From positions 992,001 through 1,056,000 of the forward strand of contig NZ_LWAE01000002.1 of assembly GCF_001623875.1 (NCBI RefSeq): DNA of 64,000 nucleotides, written 5' to 3'. Within the stretch, counting starts at the first letter, position 1, and every line of letters begins with the position of its first letter. The position numbers were made by a program, and so were the translations under genes. Origin of the DNA: Clostridium magnum DSM 2767 (GTDB lineage Bacteria > Bacillota > Clostridia > Clostridiales > Clostridiaceae). Shown in pieces: positions 1 to 9,051 of this stretch. The notes below the pieces were generated by a model that did not search any database, had not been told where the DNA came from, and saw nothing but the letters and a program-made list of their open reading frames with translations.

Positions 1-1563
1 TCAGTTTATAAAGGAACTATGGGAACATCTATAATAAAAGTATTTGGATTAACAGGTTCAAGTACAGGAAATAACGAGAGAACATTAAAAGCAAAGAATA
101 TACCTTATAAGGCTATATACCTTCACCCTAATTCAAGTGCTGGGTACTATCCAGGTGCAGCACCAATGACAATAAAGCTTCTTTTCAATAATGAAGGAAA
201 AATATTAGGAGCACAAGCCTTTGGATATGTTGGAGTAGATAAGAGAATAGATGATATAGCAGTAACTATGAGGCTTGGAGGCACAATTTATGATTTGTCA
301 GAGCTAGAGCTTGCATATGCACCACCTTATTCTTCAGCTAAAGATCCTGTAAATATGGCTGGATTCATCGCCGAAAATATTCTAACAGGTAAAGAGGAAG
401 TAATACTTCCAGAAGATATAGATAATAGAGATAAAAACAATACTCAGGTTGTAGATGTAAGAACTGAATTAGAAGCTAGTAATGGTGTTATAGAAGGCTC
501 TATAAATATACCTTCAACTAATATAAGAGCTAGAATGAATGAGTTAGACAAAACTAAAGAAATATTAGTTTACTGTCAGGTAGGACTTAGAGGATATATA
601 GCTGCAAGAATTTTAAGAGCAAATGGATTTAAAGTGAAGAACTTAACTGGTGGATATAAGACTTACACTATGAGTAAGTTTAAACCAAAGGATGTTGTAA
701 TGAATAAGAATGATGAGGGCGGTTCTATGGATTTAAAAGGCAAATCTTCTAATGTAAGTTTGGAAAGTAATTTAAATGAATATAAAGAAGCTGCTGAAGC
801 ATACAAAAAAGGAGAATTTGACAAACACCTCGATGCTTGTGGACTATGCTGCCCTGGACCTTTAATGCGTGTTAATTCCACTGTACAAGAAATGAAGGAA
901 GGGGAAGTGTTAAAGGCTACAGCGTCAGATCAAGGTTTCTATGAGGATATAAGATCTTGGTGTGAAAGAACTAATAATGAGTTATTAAGTAGAGAAAAGG
1001 ATAAAGGTACTATAGTAGCTTATATAAGAAAAGGTAATAAAAAACAAGTGGTTCAAAATAGTGATTCAGTTAACGCTGGAACTATTGCACAGAAAGACAA
1101 TAAGACCTTAGTTGTATTCAGCGGAGATTTGGATAAAGCTTTAGCATCCTTTATAATAGCCAATGGAGCAGCTGCTATGGGCAAAAAGGTTACAATGTTC
1201 TTCACCTTCTGGGGACTTAATATTCTAAGAAAGCATGAAAAAGTTAGTGTTACAAAGGGCTTTATGGATAACATGTTTGGATTTATGATGCCTAGGGGAG
1301 CTAAAAGATTAAAGCTTTCTAAAATGAATATGCTTGGAATGGGAACAAAAATGATGCAAATGGTAATGAAGAACAAAAACGTTTCTTCACTAGATGAACT
1401 AATTCAAGCAGCTATTGACAGTGGAATAGAAATAGTTGCATGTCAGATGAGTATGGACGTAATGGGACTTAAACAGGAAGAGTTGATAGATGGAGTTAAA
1501 GTAGGCGGAGTAGGATATTACCTAGGAGAAGCAGAAGATTCTAATGTTAACTTATTTATATAA
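1..1563 (+). CDS. CoA-disulfide reductase C-terminus fused to rhodanese, TusA and DsrE domains (5' partial)
   Basis: The frame is open to the left edge, so the gene starts outside the window; the first visible ATG is at 19. The first ~125 residues match the dimerisation domain of FAD-dependent CoA-disulfide reductases. Counting from the ATG, a rhodanese domain follows (about 140-225) with active-site C186 in YCQVGLRG. Next is a TusA/SirA domain (about 272-345) with the CxxCCPGP signature (C274, C277, C278, P279), then a DsrE-like domain (about 360-514) with C475. Such fusions are known to handle persulfide sulfur in Firmicutes. The role, moving sulfane sulfur between domains and reducing CoA-disulfide or polysulfide, is inferred from the domains. 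The FAD/NAD part cannot be checked here. Confidence 0.88.
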   Translation, partial: SVYKGTMGTSIIKVFGLTGSSTGNNERTLKAKNIPYKAIYLHPNSSAGYYPGAAPMTIKLLFNNEGKILGAQAFGYVGVDKRIDDIAVTMRLGGTIYDLSELELAYAPPYSSAKDPVNMAGFIAENILTGKEEVILPEDIDNRDKNNTQVVDVRTELEASNGVIEGSINIPSTNIRARMNELDKTKEILVYCQVGLRGYIAARILRANGFKVKNLTGGYKTYTMSKFKPKDVVMNKNDEGGSMDLKGKSSNVSLESNLNEYKEAAEAYKKGEFDKHLDACGLCCPGPLMRVNSTVQEMKEGEVLKATASDQGFYEDIRSWCERTNNELLSREKDKGTIVAYIRKGNKKQVVQNSDSVNAGTIAQKDNKTLVVFSGDLDKALASFIIANGAAAMGKKVTMFFTFWGLNILRKHEKVSVTKGFMDNMFGFMMPRGAKRLKLSKMNMLGMGTKMMQMVMKNKNVSSLDELIQAAIDSGIEIVACQMSMDVMGLKQEELIDGVKVGGVGYYLGEAEDSNVNLFI

Positions 1564-1595
1564 AGTAAAATATATTTGGTAGTTTGTTCTAGGAT

Positions 1596-1702
1596 GATGA
1601 TAAAAATATTTTATCATCAGTGAGAAATTATTAATTCTATTATACTGATTTAGAAACATAATCCAAGAAGATATCGCTAAAAAGTGATAACCTCTTGGAT
1701 TA
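1596..1702. terminator. Two hairpins, probable bidirectional terminator
   Basis: The first hairpin (1596-1618) has 10-bp arms and a 3-base loop and is AT-only in its inner part. The second (1659-1702) has perfect 10-bp arms TAATCCAAGA/TCTTGGATTA, an imperfect inner stem and a T-rich 3' side. They lie between two convergent genes, so termination in both directions is likely. Confidence 0.6.
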
Positions 1703-1789
1703 TATTTTATCATGTTTAAGTAGATATTAAAGAATTAGCGATTAAAACAGATTGAGGGATAAACTGGTTAGAAAGTTTTAGCTGTTGTT

Positions 1790-2716
1790 TCACTCCCTTA
1801 TAATGGGGTTAGAAGTTATGTCTTCAACGTAATAATGTTTTACTTTATTTTGACCTAATAATATTTTTAAATTATCCTCTTCTATATTTTCAGCCATGCG
1901 GTAGGCAAAGGTAGCCCTAACGTTCCGAGGAGTAAAAGGCTCCTTAAAATCCGCTTCGATAACAGTTAACTTAAATTTTCTCTGATATTCTCTAATAGGG
2001 TAGGGATTCCCGGTGCTTGACAGAAATAACGAATTGCAAGAATCTGAATTAGCCAATTTACTTCTAATCATTATATACTCTTTTAAGTCAGAATAGAGCA
2101 CATCAGGAATGCGGTAAGTAATATAACCGATATCCCTTTTGATATACAACTCTTTTTCCTTCATATTAACCGAAGTAATTGAAAGGTCAAAAATCTCATT
2201 CAGCCTAAGTCCTAAGTAGGCAAGCAGTTTTGTTATACATACCTCTCGCAAACCAAAGTTTTGCTGTAGTAGCCCAAGAATAATTCTAAGATTGCTATTA
2301 GGCACATGGAGAGGATGTTTTGCTTCATCCACAGGAAAGTAAGGAACATCCAGTGCAACATTCTCTTTTATAAGATGTTTTACATTCTTTAAAAAAGCTA
2401 AAAAATAACGGATAGCTCTTATTTTTATATTAATGGTTTTATTATTATTGCCAAAGGATTCTTTACAGAAGTTCTTATAATACTCAATGTGAGCAGGCTT
2501 AATATCAGCTAAGCATTTTAACTTAGGATATGCTGCTAATAAAAACCTATCAAATTTATGTAATTCAAGTAATGTTTCTGTATTTGTTTTCTTACTGCGG
2601 ACCAATGGGCAATCTTTATCAAATAAATACCTTTTAAAATCACCAATAAATTTTTCTAAAATAAAACCTTCATTGGTGAGTTTATCAAATTCCATCCTTA
2701 TATCTACAAAAGACAT
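1790..2716 (-). CDS. Tyrosine recombinase/integrase (XerC/D-like)
   Basis: About 308 residues. I chose the ATG at 2716 because AGGTGG lies 8 bases upstream; a GTG at 2728 is possible. The N-terminal half looks like a SAM-like DNA-binding domain. The C-terminal half carries catalytic landmarks: the first Arg in LGLRLNE (about R171), the Arg box in PRNVRATF, and the nucleophile region HYYVED (Y295/Y296). The box II His and the usual HxLRH are replaced by divergent residues, so this is an outlying family member. It follows a small gene with only a few bases between them. Its position at the left end of the conjugative island suggests it integrates that island or a related plasmid. I found no attachment-site repeat. 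Confidence 0.75.
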   Translation of the reverse strand: MSFVDIRMEFDKLTNEGFILEKFIGDFKRYLFDKDCPLVRSKKTNTETLLELHKFDRFLLAAYPKLKCLADIKPAHIEYYKNFCKESFGNNNKTINIKIRAIRYFLAFLKNVKHLIKENVALDVPYFPVDEAKHPLHVPNSNLRIILGLLQQNFGLREVCITKLLAYLGLRLNEIFDLSITSVNMKEKELYIKRDIGYITYRIPDVLYSDLKEYIMIRSKLANSDSCNSLFLSSTGNPYPIREYQRKFKLTVIEADFKEPFTPRNVRATFAYRMAENIEEDNLKILLGQNKVKHYYVEDITSNPIIRE

Positions 2717-2721
2717 TGCTG

Positions 2722-3183
2722 TTACCACCTAATATGAGAAAGGGGATCATCAGTTGTAGATTTCTTTTTTATATCTTCAACTTTATATCCTTCTTTATTA
2801 AGCTCTTCTTTTAAAATATTTAGATGGCAAAGTTCACCCAAGTTACAATTGTCAAACAATACAATTTTCTTTCCTTCTCTAGCAAGCTCCATAATTCTAT
2901 TCATAGCCTTCTGGTAGTCTGATCTATTATATATTTCTTCTAAATACATTTCTCTAAATTTATCGAATTTCTCTTCAAAAATCCCTTTATCCAGCCAAGC
3001 TTTTTTTTGTATCAGCAAGTCAAGAGAAGGTGCAAGTTGCTCTACAAGTAAAGTTCCATCTGGAATGGTATTGCTGTGAGTAGTAGCGAAAATATAAAGC
3101 TGCGCATCTACTTCAAAATAATTTTCAAAAGTTCCAAAATAAAATTTGCCTCTCTTCACGTTAAAATCTATGATGTTGCTCAT
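2722..3183 (-). CDS. Small protein, weak DUF488-like resemblance
   Basis: 153 residues, starting at an ATG with a GGAGG-type site just upstream (AGGAGGC in transcript sense). The stretch SDYQKAMNRIMELAREGKK followed by IVLFDN and a Cys/His pair (GELCHLNIL) resembles the core of DUF488 proteins, in which a Cys-His pair follows a beta strand. The resemblance is limited and I would not assign a function. It is co-transcribed with the recombinase downstream, so it may be an accessory protein of the element. There is no signal peptide or membrane segment. Confidence 0.5.
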   Translation of the reverse strand: MSNIIDFNVKRGKFYFGTFENYFEVDAQLYIFATTHSNTIPDGTLLVEQLAPSLDLLIQKKAWLDKGIFEEKFDKFREMYLEEIYNRSDYQKAMNRIMELAREGKKIVLFDNCNLGELCHLNILKEELNKEGYKVEDIKKKSTTDDPLSHIRW

Positions 3184-3319
3184 GATTTGCCTCCTAACTT
3201 ACATTTGTCGAAATCCTAGTGCGTATTATCACTTTATATAGCATTATACCATATTTGTGCAAGAAAGATATACGAAGTTGTAGAAAAAGGTTATTATTAT
3301 TCCAATAATTAAAGTTTAC

Positions 3320-3349
3320 TTGACACAATAATTTTGTTTAATATATAAT
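3320..3349 (+). promoter_or_regulatory. Promoter for the parM-like operon
   Basis: A perfect TTGACA (3320-3325) and perfect TATAAT (3344-3349) are spaced by 18 bases. The next gene on this strand starts at 3581, giving a leader of about 225 bases. Consensus sigma-A promoter; read directly from sequence. Confidence 0.75.
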
Positions 3350-3365
3350 TATAATAAGAGGAAAA

Positions 3366-3482
3366 AATTAAATATATGAAATTCTTATCCAATAAATTTT
3401 ATTAAAAAAAATGTCTTAAAACCTTGATTTTAAAGGCTTTTAAAAATGGAAGCTTTGAGATAAGAATTAAATATATGAAATT
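3366..3482 (+). repeat. 18-bp direct repeat pair in the parM leader
   Basis: AATTAAATATATGAAATT occurs exactly at 3366-3383 and 3465-3482, 99 bases apart, each after a purine-rich stretch. Between them is an imperfect AT-rich hairpin around 3416-3442. Repeats just upstream of ParM operons often act as the centromere bound by ParR; here that is inference. Confidence 0.5.
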
Positions 3483-3580
3483 TTTAGGACAAGTTAGAAT
3501 AAAGTATTACATACGTTTAATATACCACAAATTACCAGTGTATGTGAAATAAAAAATACTAAAGGGAGTGTAGTGATAAG

Positions 3581-4804
3581 ATGAATTACAAAGTTGCAGT
3601 CGATGGAGGGAATAGCGGAATTAAAGTAGTCGTAGAAGGTGTACTTGAAATGCTATTACCAAATATAAACGCTTCTAGTACAGTAGATTATAGATTAAAT
3701 GATGCCTATTCTACATCAAGAAACAAAGGTAAAGATCTTCTTCATGTTCAAATTACGAAGAATTTTGATAAAGGACATAAAGGAACTAAAACTACTATAT
3801 TTGGAGCCATGGCTGAAAAAATGCAGGGAGATAAAGAAAACAGACAAAGCACTAATAAGTGTAATGATGAAAGACTAATCGAAAACATAATAATCTCTGT
3901 TGCATATTCAATCATTGCTTTAAAGATGGAAAATAAAGAGAAGTTGTCACCAGAAATGACTTTCAATGTTGACCTATCTACAGGACTTCCATACCAAGAG
4001 TGGTCCGAGGAGTTAAATGGAGAAAAGAAGTTTGATATTTTCAGAAATAATTTATTAGGTAATCACAGAGTATCCTTCTTAAGCCCATACTTTAAGGAAC
4101 TAGGTGTTGAAAATATTGAAGTTGTTATAAAGCACGTAGATGTTGGGGTAGAGGGTAGTGCTGCTCTAAATGCAATAAGAGCTTTTGCAGAAGATGATAT
4201 AGATGAGATGACAGATGAAGATTTAATAGAAAAGGCTGTTATAGTAGCAGATATAGGAGCGTTTACAACAGAATTTATAGGTGCTCAATGGGTGCAAGTC
4301 AGTGGCGATGATGAAGAGTTAGAATGTGAGTTAAAGGTATTCCCTCATATTTCAAAAGGCATTGATGAGGGTGTAGGTTTGACTATGGACAAGGCTATAG
4401 AGAAAATTAAGATAGAATGTGATGATCTAAGAGATAACCTTATAAGAAGGGATATTGAAAGAGCTTACACTACACCAGCTGGAAAGAAAAAAGGACAGGT
4501 AGGTTGGATTCCAGGCAAGGATATCAATGTAAATCAGTGGGTATACCCTATGATGGATACTCTTGGTGATTCTATAGCTAGAAAATTCTACGGATTTTAT
4601 AATACTAGAAGTATCAGAAAAAATATCATCAGAATATATATATGCGGTGGCGGTAGTCAGTTTGAAATATTGGCAAACAAGTTTAAAGAAACTCTTGTAA
4701 ATGATGGATACTCTGCTGATATGATAGTTACAGTGTCTATGCCAAGTCCTATATATGCTAATTGCTATGGCTACTATGCAGAATTAGTAGATGATGAGGA
4801 ATAA
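3581..4804 (+). CDS. ParM/Alp-like actin homologue, plasmid segregation ATPase
   Basis: 407 residues. Actin-fold ATP-binding motifs are visible: phosphate 1 VAVDGGNSGIKVV at the N-terminus, phosphate 2 VADIGAFTTEFIG near 225, and the adenosine motif YICGGGSQFE near 350. Bacterial ParM and Alp proteins polymerise into filaments that push plasmid copies apart with a DNA-bound adaptor. Two small genes follow directly, both with ribbon-helix-helix-like starts, which fits a parMRC arrangement. It sits behind a consensus promoter and a repeat-bearing leader. A segregation operon next to an integrase suggests an element that also exists as a plasmid. Alternative actin-like families cannot be separated without a search. 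Confidence 0.85.
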   Translation: MNYKVAVDGGNSGIKVVVEGVLEMLLPNINASSTVDYRLNDAYSTSRNKGKDLLHVQITKNFDKGHKGTKTTIFGAMAEKMQGDKENRQSTNKCNDERLIENIIISVAYSIIALKMENKEKLSPEMTFNVDLSTGLPYQEWSEELNGEKKFDIFRNNLLGNHRVSFLSPYFKELGVENIEVVIKHVDVGVEGSAALNAIRAFAEDDIDEMTDEDLIEKAVIVADIGAFTTEFIGAQWVQVSGDDEELECELKVFPHISKGIDEGVGLTMDKAIEKIKIECDDLRDNLIRRDIERAYTTPAGKKKGQVGWIPGKDINVNQWVYPMMDTLGDSIARKFYGFYNTRSIRKNIIRIYICGGGSQFEILANKFKETLVNDGYSADMIVTVSMPSPIYANCYGYYAELVDDEE

Positions 4805-4806
4805 TT

Positions 4807-4998
4807 ATGGCTAGACCAAGATCAAAGCCTTTTAAAGGAGGGGACAAATTTGTTGTCTACCTCCCTTTAGATATAGATGAGGCTACACTTAAACTTATAA
4901 ATGCGCCTAAATATATATCTCCAGTAGTGGTGGAACTGTTACAGGAAAAAGCTAAAGAAGTTTATAGTGAAAAAAATAGTGAAGATAAAAAGGAATAG
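4807..4998 (+). CDS. Small ParR-like DNA-binding adaptor candidate
   Basis: 63 residues, 2 bases after the ParM stop codon. A basic N-terminus (MARPRSKPFKGG) is followed by a beta strand KFVVYLPL and two short helices (EATLKLI and SPVVVELLQEKAKEV), the pattern of a ribbon-helix-helix fold. Family identity is inferred from size and position in the ParM operon. The next gene begins with the same strand-helix-helix layout, so the operon may have two related adaptors. Confidence 0.5.
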   Translation: MARPRSKPFKGGDKFVVYLPLDIDEATLKLINAPKYISPVVVELLQEKAKEVYSEKNSEDKKE

Positions 4999-5009
4999 TG
5001 GTGATTAAA

Positions 5010-5678
5010 ATGGCTGATAACTATGCAAACAGTTCCAAAAGGAAAACATATATTAGGGGCAAAAAAATGAAAATAGAATTATCTATTACTAATTATGTTG
5101 ATGATGTAATGCTTCAATGGCTTAATTCAAGGGCAGTTGTAACATCATCAATTTGGGAACTTGTTAAAAAAGAAGCCTATAGGGAAGCTGCTATGAATAG
5201 TCAAGGTTTAGGTGTATTTAATAATCATATACAGGAAGTGCCAAAAGTAAATACAATAAGTCAAATTGAACAACCCGCATATCAAGATAATCAACCACTG
5301 CAAATCAATGCAAGTGAAAGTGCAGATATAAGTAAAACTAATATGGATTCTGATAAAATAAGCAAGAATAGTGAGATTAACTCAGGAGCTGCTGAAGATA
5401 AAGATAATGTTCAAACTGAAGATAAAGCTGAACAAGTTGAACATGCAGAACAACAAATAGTAGAAAATAAAGTTACAGAAAATAATAATAGTGAAGAGAT
5501 AGCTTTTACGGATTCAAAGATCCTAGATGAAGGCAGTAATAAAAAAACAGATGATTCTAATTCAGGAAAACTAGATTTAACTAATAAGTTCAAGAAAAAG
5601 AAGAAAGTGTCTACCTTAATAGGTAGCGAAAGACCTTTAAGTGCTATGGAAAAATTGACATTAGGAATAAAAGATTAG
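5010..5678 (+). CDS. ParR-like protein with long acidic linker and conserved basic tail
   Basis: About 222 residues. I prefer the ATG at 5010 because GGTGAT lies 6 bases upstream; a GTG at 4998 overlaps the previous stop codon. After a basic start, KIELSIT and two helices resemble a ribbon-helix-helix domain (about residues 20-60). A low-complexity acidic region rich in Glu, Asp, Asn and Ser follows (about 80-190). The end is a lysine cluster, then STLIGSERPLSAMEKL. ParR proteins bind DNA with the N-terminus and the actin filament with a C-terminal helix, so the conserved tail may be the ParM-contacting part. This is inference. Confidence 0.5.
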   Translation: MADNYANSSKRKTYIRGKKMKIELSITNYVDDVMLQWLNSRAVVTSSIWELVKKEAYREAAMNSQGLGVFNNHIQEVPKVNTISQIEQPAYQDNQPLQINASESADISKTNMDSDKISKNSEINSGAAEDKDNVQTEDKAEQVEHAEQQIVENKVTENNNSEEIAFTDSKILDEGSNKKTDDSNSGKLDLTNKFKKKKKVSTLIGSERPLSAMEKLTLGIKD

Positions 5679-5688
5679 TAGAAATCAC

Positions 5689-5722
5689 AGAGTATCAAAG
5701 TTAATTTGGTACTCTTTTTTTT
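5689..5722 (+). terminator. Rho-independent terminator of the parM operon
   Basis: AGAGTA/TACTCT arms with further pairing inside are followed by a run of eight T, 11 bases after the stop codon. Confidence 0.85.
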
Positions 5723-6176
5723 CATGCAATTGTAGTTTTGTAAAAAATCCATCCCTTTTAAAATCGTTTAATCAAAGATATTTTAATATTTACTAGCTAT
5801 CATTATATTTGAATATACGATGGCTAGTACTTATTTTTGAAATGCGACGCAAAACACCGCATAATTCATCTTGAATCATACGGTGCTTAGGTAGATTTTT
5901 CGTTTTTTTCAATTGTTGTGTTAAATAAGAAAAATGTGAATCAACTATTGGATATTTCGTCAAAGTTTTAGATTTTTCAAAATTAGTTATAGTTGAGCTT
6001 ACACATTTTTTCTTGATTGAATCACATCAAATGATAAAAAAGTAAGCTAAAGTAACAGGCAATTGTCTTCTGTAGACAATCTAAGGATTCAATCCACTAC
6101 GTAAGGACTAGACTTTTTTAAATAGATTATTATGATTTGTGACGACTTCCTCTTATAAGATTATATTTTTTAAAAG
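5723..6176. other. Gene-free stretch with an imperfect 31-bp palindrome
   Basis: I see no gene in these 454 bases. The main structure is a palindrome at 5855-5885 with CACCG/CGGTG ends, two mismatches and a 3-base centre, followed by a T-rich stretch. A second hairpin is at 6062-6080 (ATTGTCT/AGACAAT, 5-base loop). The region separates the segregation operon from unrelated metabolic genes and may contain an element border. No function is assigned. Confidence 0.45.
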
Positions 6177-6923
6177 CTATACTTTATTTACTTTTTCCAT
6201 TTTCGTCACTACTCTATGCCACAAGTGTTTCTCCAAGAAACTTCCCTCTACATTTTCTTCCATGTACAGAAACATTTTGTATGGAACAGAAAATGATAGC
6301 ATATCAGCTTCGAGCATGGGGCGCACTGTAATATCAGTCAAACCCACTACCGCTCTCGGATTTTCCTTCTGTGCTTCGGCGTAGGGAAGAAGAAAAATAG
6401 ACTGGCACCCTGAGCCAAACGGTATCATCACATTTTCATTTCCTGGTCTATAATAGTTTGCAAGTGTCGTAAGTGCCGATAACTGATTAGTATTAACATA
6501 AAACACAATTAACTCAGGTTTTTCCTTGGTAGTATCAATCTGTGATAAAGGTTTAAATATTACATATTGGTAGGGAATATCAGTTATTGGTAAGCAATTA
6601 ACAAATTCTCCTCCTAGCTCTGGGTTTTTTTTATATCCTTCCCCTTCAAATAGGTCGCTTTTGCCAACTGACAAAAAATATTCAATTCCATCTGGATAAT
6701 TAGGATATTGCCCAAACCCTAATCCTACTTTACCGCCAGGACATTCTGTCGTTTTGCGTTCAAAAACTGATATTTTCCCTTTTGCTGCCGCAATAAATAA
6801 CGGAATTATACAGCTCCACTTTCCTTCTTTACTCTGAAGTGCCCCTTCAGGTTTTTCATTGCTAAGCAAAACAGCTACTGGTTCATAATGCAAACTTAAT
6901 TTTTTAACTAAACAGCTTTCCAT
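6177..6923 (-). CDS. DUF169 family protein
   Basis: 248 residues. The text reads as DUF169: EPVAVLLSNEKPEGA near the start, a Cys-containing TECPGGKVGLGFG block around residue 80, and the ending PYKMFLYMEENVEGSFLEKHLW. DUF169 proteins are soluble and of unknown function; some lie near methanogenesis or metal genes. There is no signal peptide. Its own promoter probably lies in 6924-7051, which has a perfect 12-bp palindrome. Confidence 0.8.
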   Translation of the reverse strand: MESCLVKKLSLHYEPVAVLLSNEKPEGALQSKEGKWSCIIPLFIAAAKGKISVFERKTTECPGGKVGLGFGQYPNYPDGIEYFLSVGKSDLFEGEGYKKNPELGGEFVNCLPITDIPYQYVIFKPLSQIDTTKEKPELIVFYVNTNQLSALTTLANYYRPGNENVMIPFGSGCQSIFLLPYAEAQKENPRAVVGLTDITVRPMLEADMLSFSVPYKMFLYMEENVEGSFLEKHLWHRVVTKMEKVNKV

Positions 6924-7007
6924 ATTATTTCCCCCACTTTCCCATTTATTGAATTACAGTTCCTAAATTAAGTAAAGACTATAACTTATGTCAATTTATA
7001 ATTTTAA

Positions 7008-7019
7008 TTGTCATGACAA
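7008..7019. promoter_or_regulatory. Perfect palindrome upstream of the DUF169 gene
   Basis: TTGTCATGACAA is a perfect 12-bp palindrome. A minus-strand TTGACA (6995-6990) with a poor -10 17 bases on lies between it and the DUF169 gene. It could be an operator; no regulator is identified. Confidence 0.35.
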
Positions 7020-7051
7020 CCAAAATCATAAAAAATAGCTACCTAAGACTA

Positions 7052-7420
7052 TCATATATTTGATTGAACTATTTGAACTTCTATGCCATCTGGATCATCT
7101 ACAAAGAAAAATGTAGATGATGGTAATGGTGAAATTGGTCCTCTTTTTATTGGAATATTATTATTTTTTAAAAGTTCCATGGCCTCATCAAGTGATTTAA
7201 CTTCGAAACCAATAGAAAGTCTTTCAGCTCGAGCAGGAATATTTTGTTTTTTATTATATATCAATTCTACTTTGGTGCCATCATTTTCTCCAAGCATTAC
7301 AATTTCAGTATCTTCTCCAACCTTGAATTGTTCTGAAATTTTTAATCCAATTATCTCATGATAGAATTTCAGAGATTTCTCCATGTTACTCACATTTAAT
7401 GTTATCCAGCAAAAATTCAT
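7052..7420 (-). CDS. VOC-fold (glyoxalase/bleomycin-resistance type) protein
   Basis: 122 residues with the two beta-alpha-beta-beta-beta modules of the vicinal oxygen chelate superfamily. The first holds WITLNVSNMEKSLKFYHEIIGLK and the second ends in FFVDDPDGIEVQIVQ. The Asp-Pro-Asp-Gly ending is typical of glyoxalase-like domains. Glu and Gln positions for metal binding are partly present, but the substrate cannot be told from sequence. It has a GGAGG-type ribosome site and is monocistronic or loosely linked to its neighbours. Confidence 0.8.
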   Translation of the reverse strand: MNFCWITLNVSNMEKSLKFYHEIIGLKISEQFKVGEDTEIVMLGENDGTKVELIYNKKQNIPARAERLSIGFEVKSLDEAMELLKNNNIPIKRGPISPLPSSTFFFVDDPDGIEVQIVQSNI

Positions 7421-7496
7421 AATCTTATCTCCTCCTCTAAATTATCTTATATTATTTCTTTGTTATAGAATTCTAATTAATAGTTATTATATTTTT

Positions 7497-7931
7497 TTAT
7501 CTATCCACTTTTGCAGCTGCATTTTTAGCATATTTGCGGACCTTGCTTAAGTCGGTTTCGTTTGGGTGCTTTCGATTGATGAATACCCAAGACTGCCCTT
7601 TACAAGTAAATGGATCATCAACAACCCTTATTCCTTTATTCTGTATCATCTCTTTTATGTCCGTACCAATTTTAGATTCCCCTCCATATGTGGCAAAGAT
7701 AGCTACGTTTTTTATCATTTTCGCATCTAGTCGGTCAATGAAAGAGCGTGTCCTTTTATTTGCTTTTCCAAAATATATTCCATCTCCAATGAAAAGTAAG
7801 TCGACAGGCTCAGAAAAAGAAATAGGGTCTTCTCCTAACTGTTTAGCTTGGATATTTAGCGTATCAGCTATTGCACGTGCAAGTTTTTCTGTATTACCTG
7901 TTGACGAGTGATAAAATACTTTGATATTCAT
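7497..7931 (-). CDS. Flavodoxin family protein
   Basis: 144 residues from the ATG at 7931; upstream ATGs at 7952 and 7994 are in frame. A GGAGG site lies 14 bases before 7931. The FMN phosphate loop is clear: VFYHSSTGNTEKLARAIA at the N-terminus. A second FMN-loop region around FGKANKRTRSF and FATYGGESK follows. Such proteins carry FMN and act as electron carriers or as NAD(P)H-quinone or flavodoxin-like oxidoreductases. The length matches short-chain flavodoxins. Which partner it serves is unknown. Confidence 0.8.
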   Translation of the reverse strand: MNIKVFYHSSTGNTEKLARAIADTLNIQAKQLGEDPISFSEPVDLLFIGDGIYFGKANKRTRSFIDRLDAKMIKNVAIFATYGGESKIGTDIKEMIQNKGIRVVDDPFTCKGQSWVFINRKHPNETDLSKVRKYAKNAAAKVDR

Positions 7932-8162
7932 AGTTTCTATATTAACCTCCATTTTATCAAGTGAAACTTGATTCAGGTGGGGTTTAATCCCCATCTAAAT
8001 CTTAATTGAACTTATACCCTCAAGGGCGACAGTGGCTAGACATCAGATAAACTCTGGATTTCTTGTTTCAAAGAAGTGAAAATTCATCCTTTTGCTCTGT
8101 GCTGCGTTCAAGTATTCCGCTAAATGCAACACCTATCCGATTTATTTAATTATAATGGACAA

Positions 8163-9029
8163 CTAAGATATTTTGCTTTGTATTGCTCTAAGAATAAAGG
8201 ATGAAAAATCACTTGGCTTTCGACCTAATATCCATGTTAAAACATTGGGATTACCCACAAATCCATGTTCATTATAATGTTTAAACATTTTTAATAGTGA
8301 ATTTACTTTATACTCTCCCACTCCAAATTTTTTTAATTGTGCCTCAAGCACTTCGTCTTCAGTCGTTTGAACTTTAATTTCATGCCCAAAATGTTGTTCC
8401 ATAGCTGCTACCATATCAGATAAAGATAAATTTTCAGGTCCACAAAGTTCATATGTAACACCTGTATGACCTGGGGTTGTAAGAATTATAGCTGCAGCTT
8501 CAGCTACTTCATCTAAGTCAACCATATTCATACGAGTTTCTTTAGTAAAAAACTTTTGTTGGAATACGCCTTTTTCAGTAAGTGATTTCCAAGACTCAAA
8601 TATATTCTGCATTATTACTGCAGGCTGAATAATAGTATATGGAATTCCTGAATCTACCAAAACCGCTTCAACCATAAGCTTTTTCTGATGATGCGGCATA
8701 TCTTGAAGTACAGAATGCAATACTGAATGGAATACGAAATGCTCTACTTTGGCTGATTGAGCAGCTTTTATCATCATTTTTCCTATCTCAACTTCAAGTG
8801 GATTTAAAGCAGAACAAATGTGGTATACAGCATTAACTCCTATAAATGCTTCATCTACAACCTTTTGATCCATCATATCTCCTGCAATTACTTCCATCTC
8901 ACCTAAAGCTTTAATTTCCTGAATTTGTTCAGTTTTATAAACGAAAGCCCTAATTTTCTCTCCTTTAGATAATAAAGCCTTAATTATTGCGCGACCAGTT
9001 TGCCCATTTGCTCCAGTTATAAGTATCAT
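8163..9029 (-). CDS. NmrA/YtfG-like NAD(P)-binding oxidoreductase
   Basis: 288 residues. The Rossmann motif GANGQTGRAIIKALL is at the N-terminus, and the NmrA-like continuation FVYKTEQIQEIKALG and VIAGDMMD follows. Atypical short-chain dehydrogenases of this group bind NAD(P) and either reduce quinones or sense redox state. It lies 22 bases downstream of a MarR regulator gene and is surely co-transcribed with it, so it is probably a target of that regulator. The substrate is unknown. Confidence 0.82.
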   Translation of the reverse strand: MILITGANGQTGRAIIKALLSKGEKIRAFVYKTEQIQEIKALGEMEVIAGDMMDQKVVDEAFIGVNAVYHICSALNPLEVEIGKMMIKAAQSAKVEHFVFHSVLHSVLQDMPHHQKKLMVEAVLVDSGIPYTIIQPAVIMQNIFESWKSLTEKGVFQQKFFTKETRMNMVDLDEVAEAAAIILTTPGHTGVTYELCGPENLSLSDMVAAMEQHFGHEIKVQTTEDEVLEAQLKKFGVGEYKVNSLLKMFKHYNEHGFVGNPNVLTWILGRKPSDFSSFILRAIQSKIS

Positions 9030-9051
9030 ACTAATATCTCACCTTTCTATA

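Noticed and set aside
6139..6384. Plus-strand ORF over the end of the DUF169 gene
   Set aside because: It is antisense to a recognisable protein and lacks a start signal.
7995..8162. A gene fragment or RNA between the flavodoxin and NmrA-like genes
   Set aside because: The stretch is somewhat less AT-rich and has a small GGGGATTAAACCCC hairpin near 7980-7993, but no frame or known RNA is recognisable.
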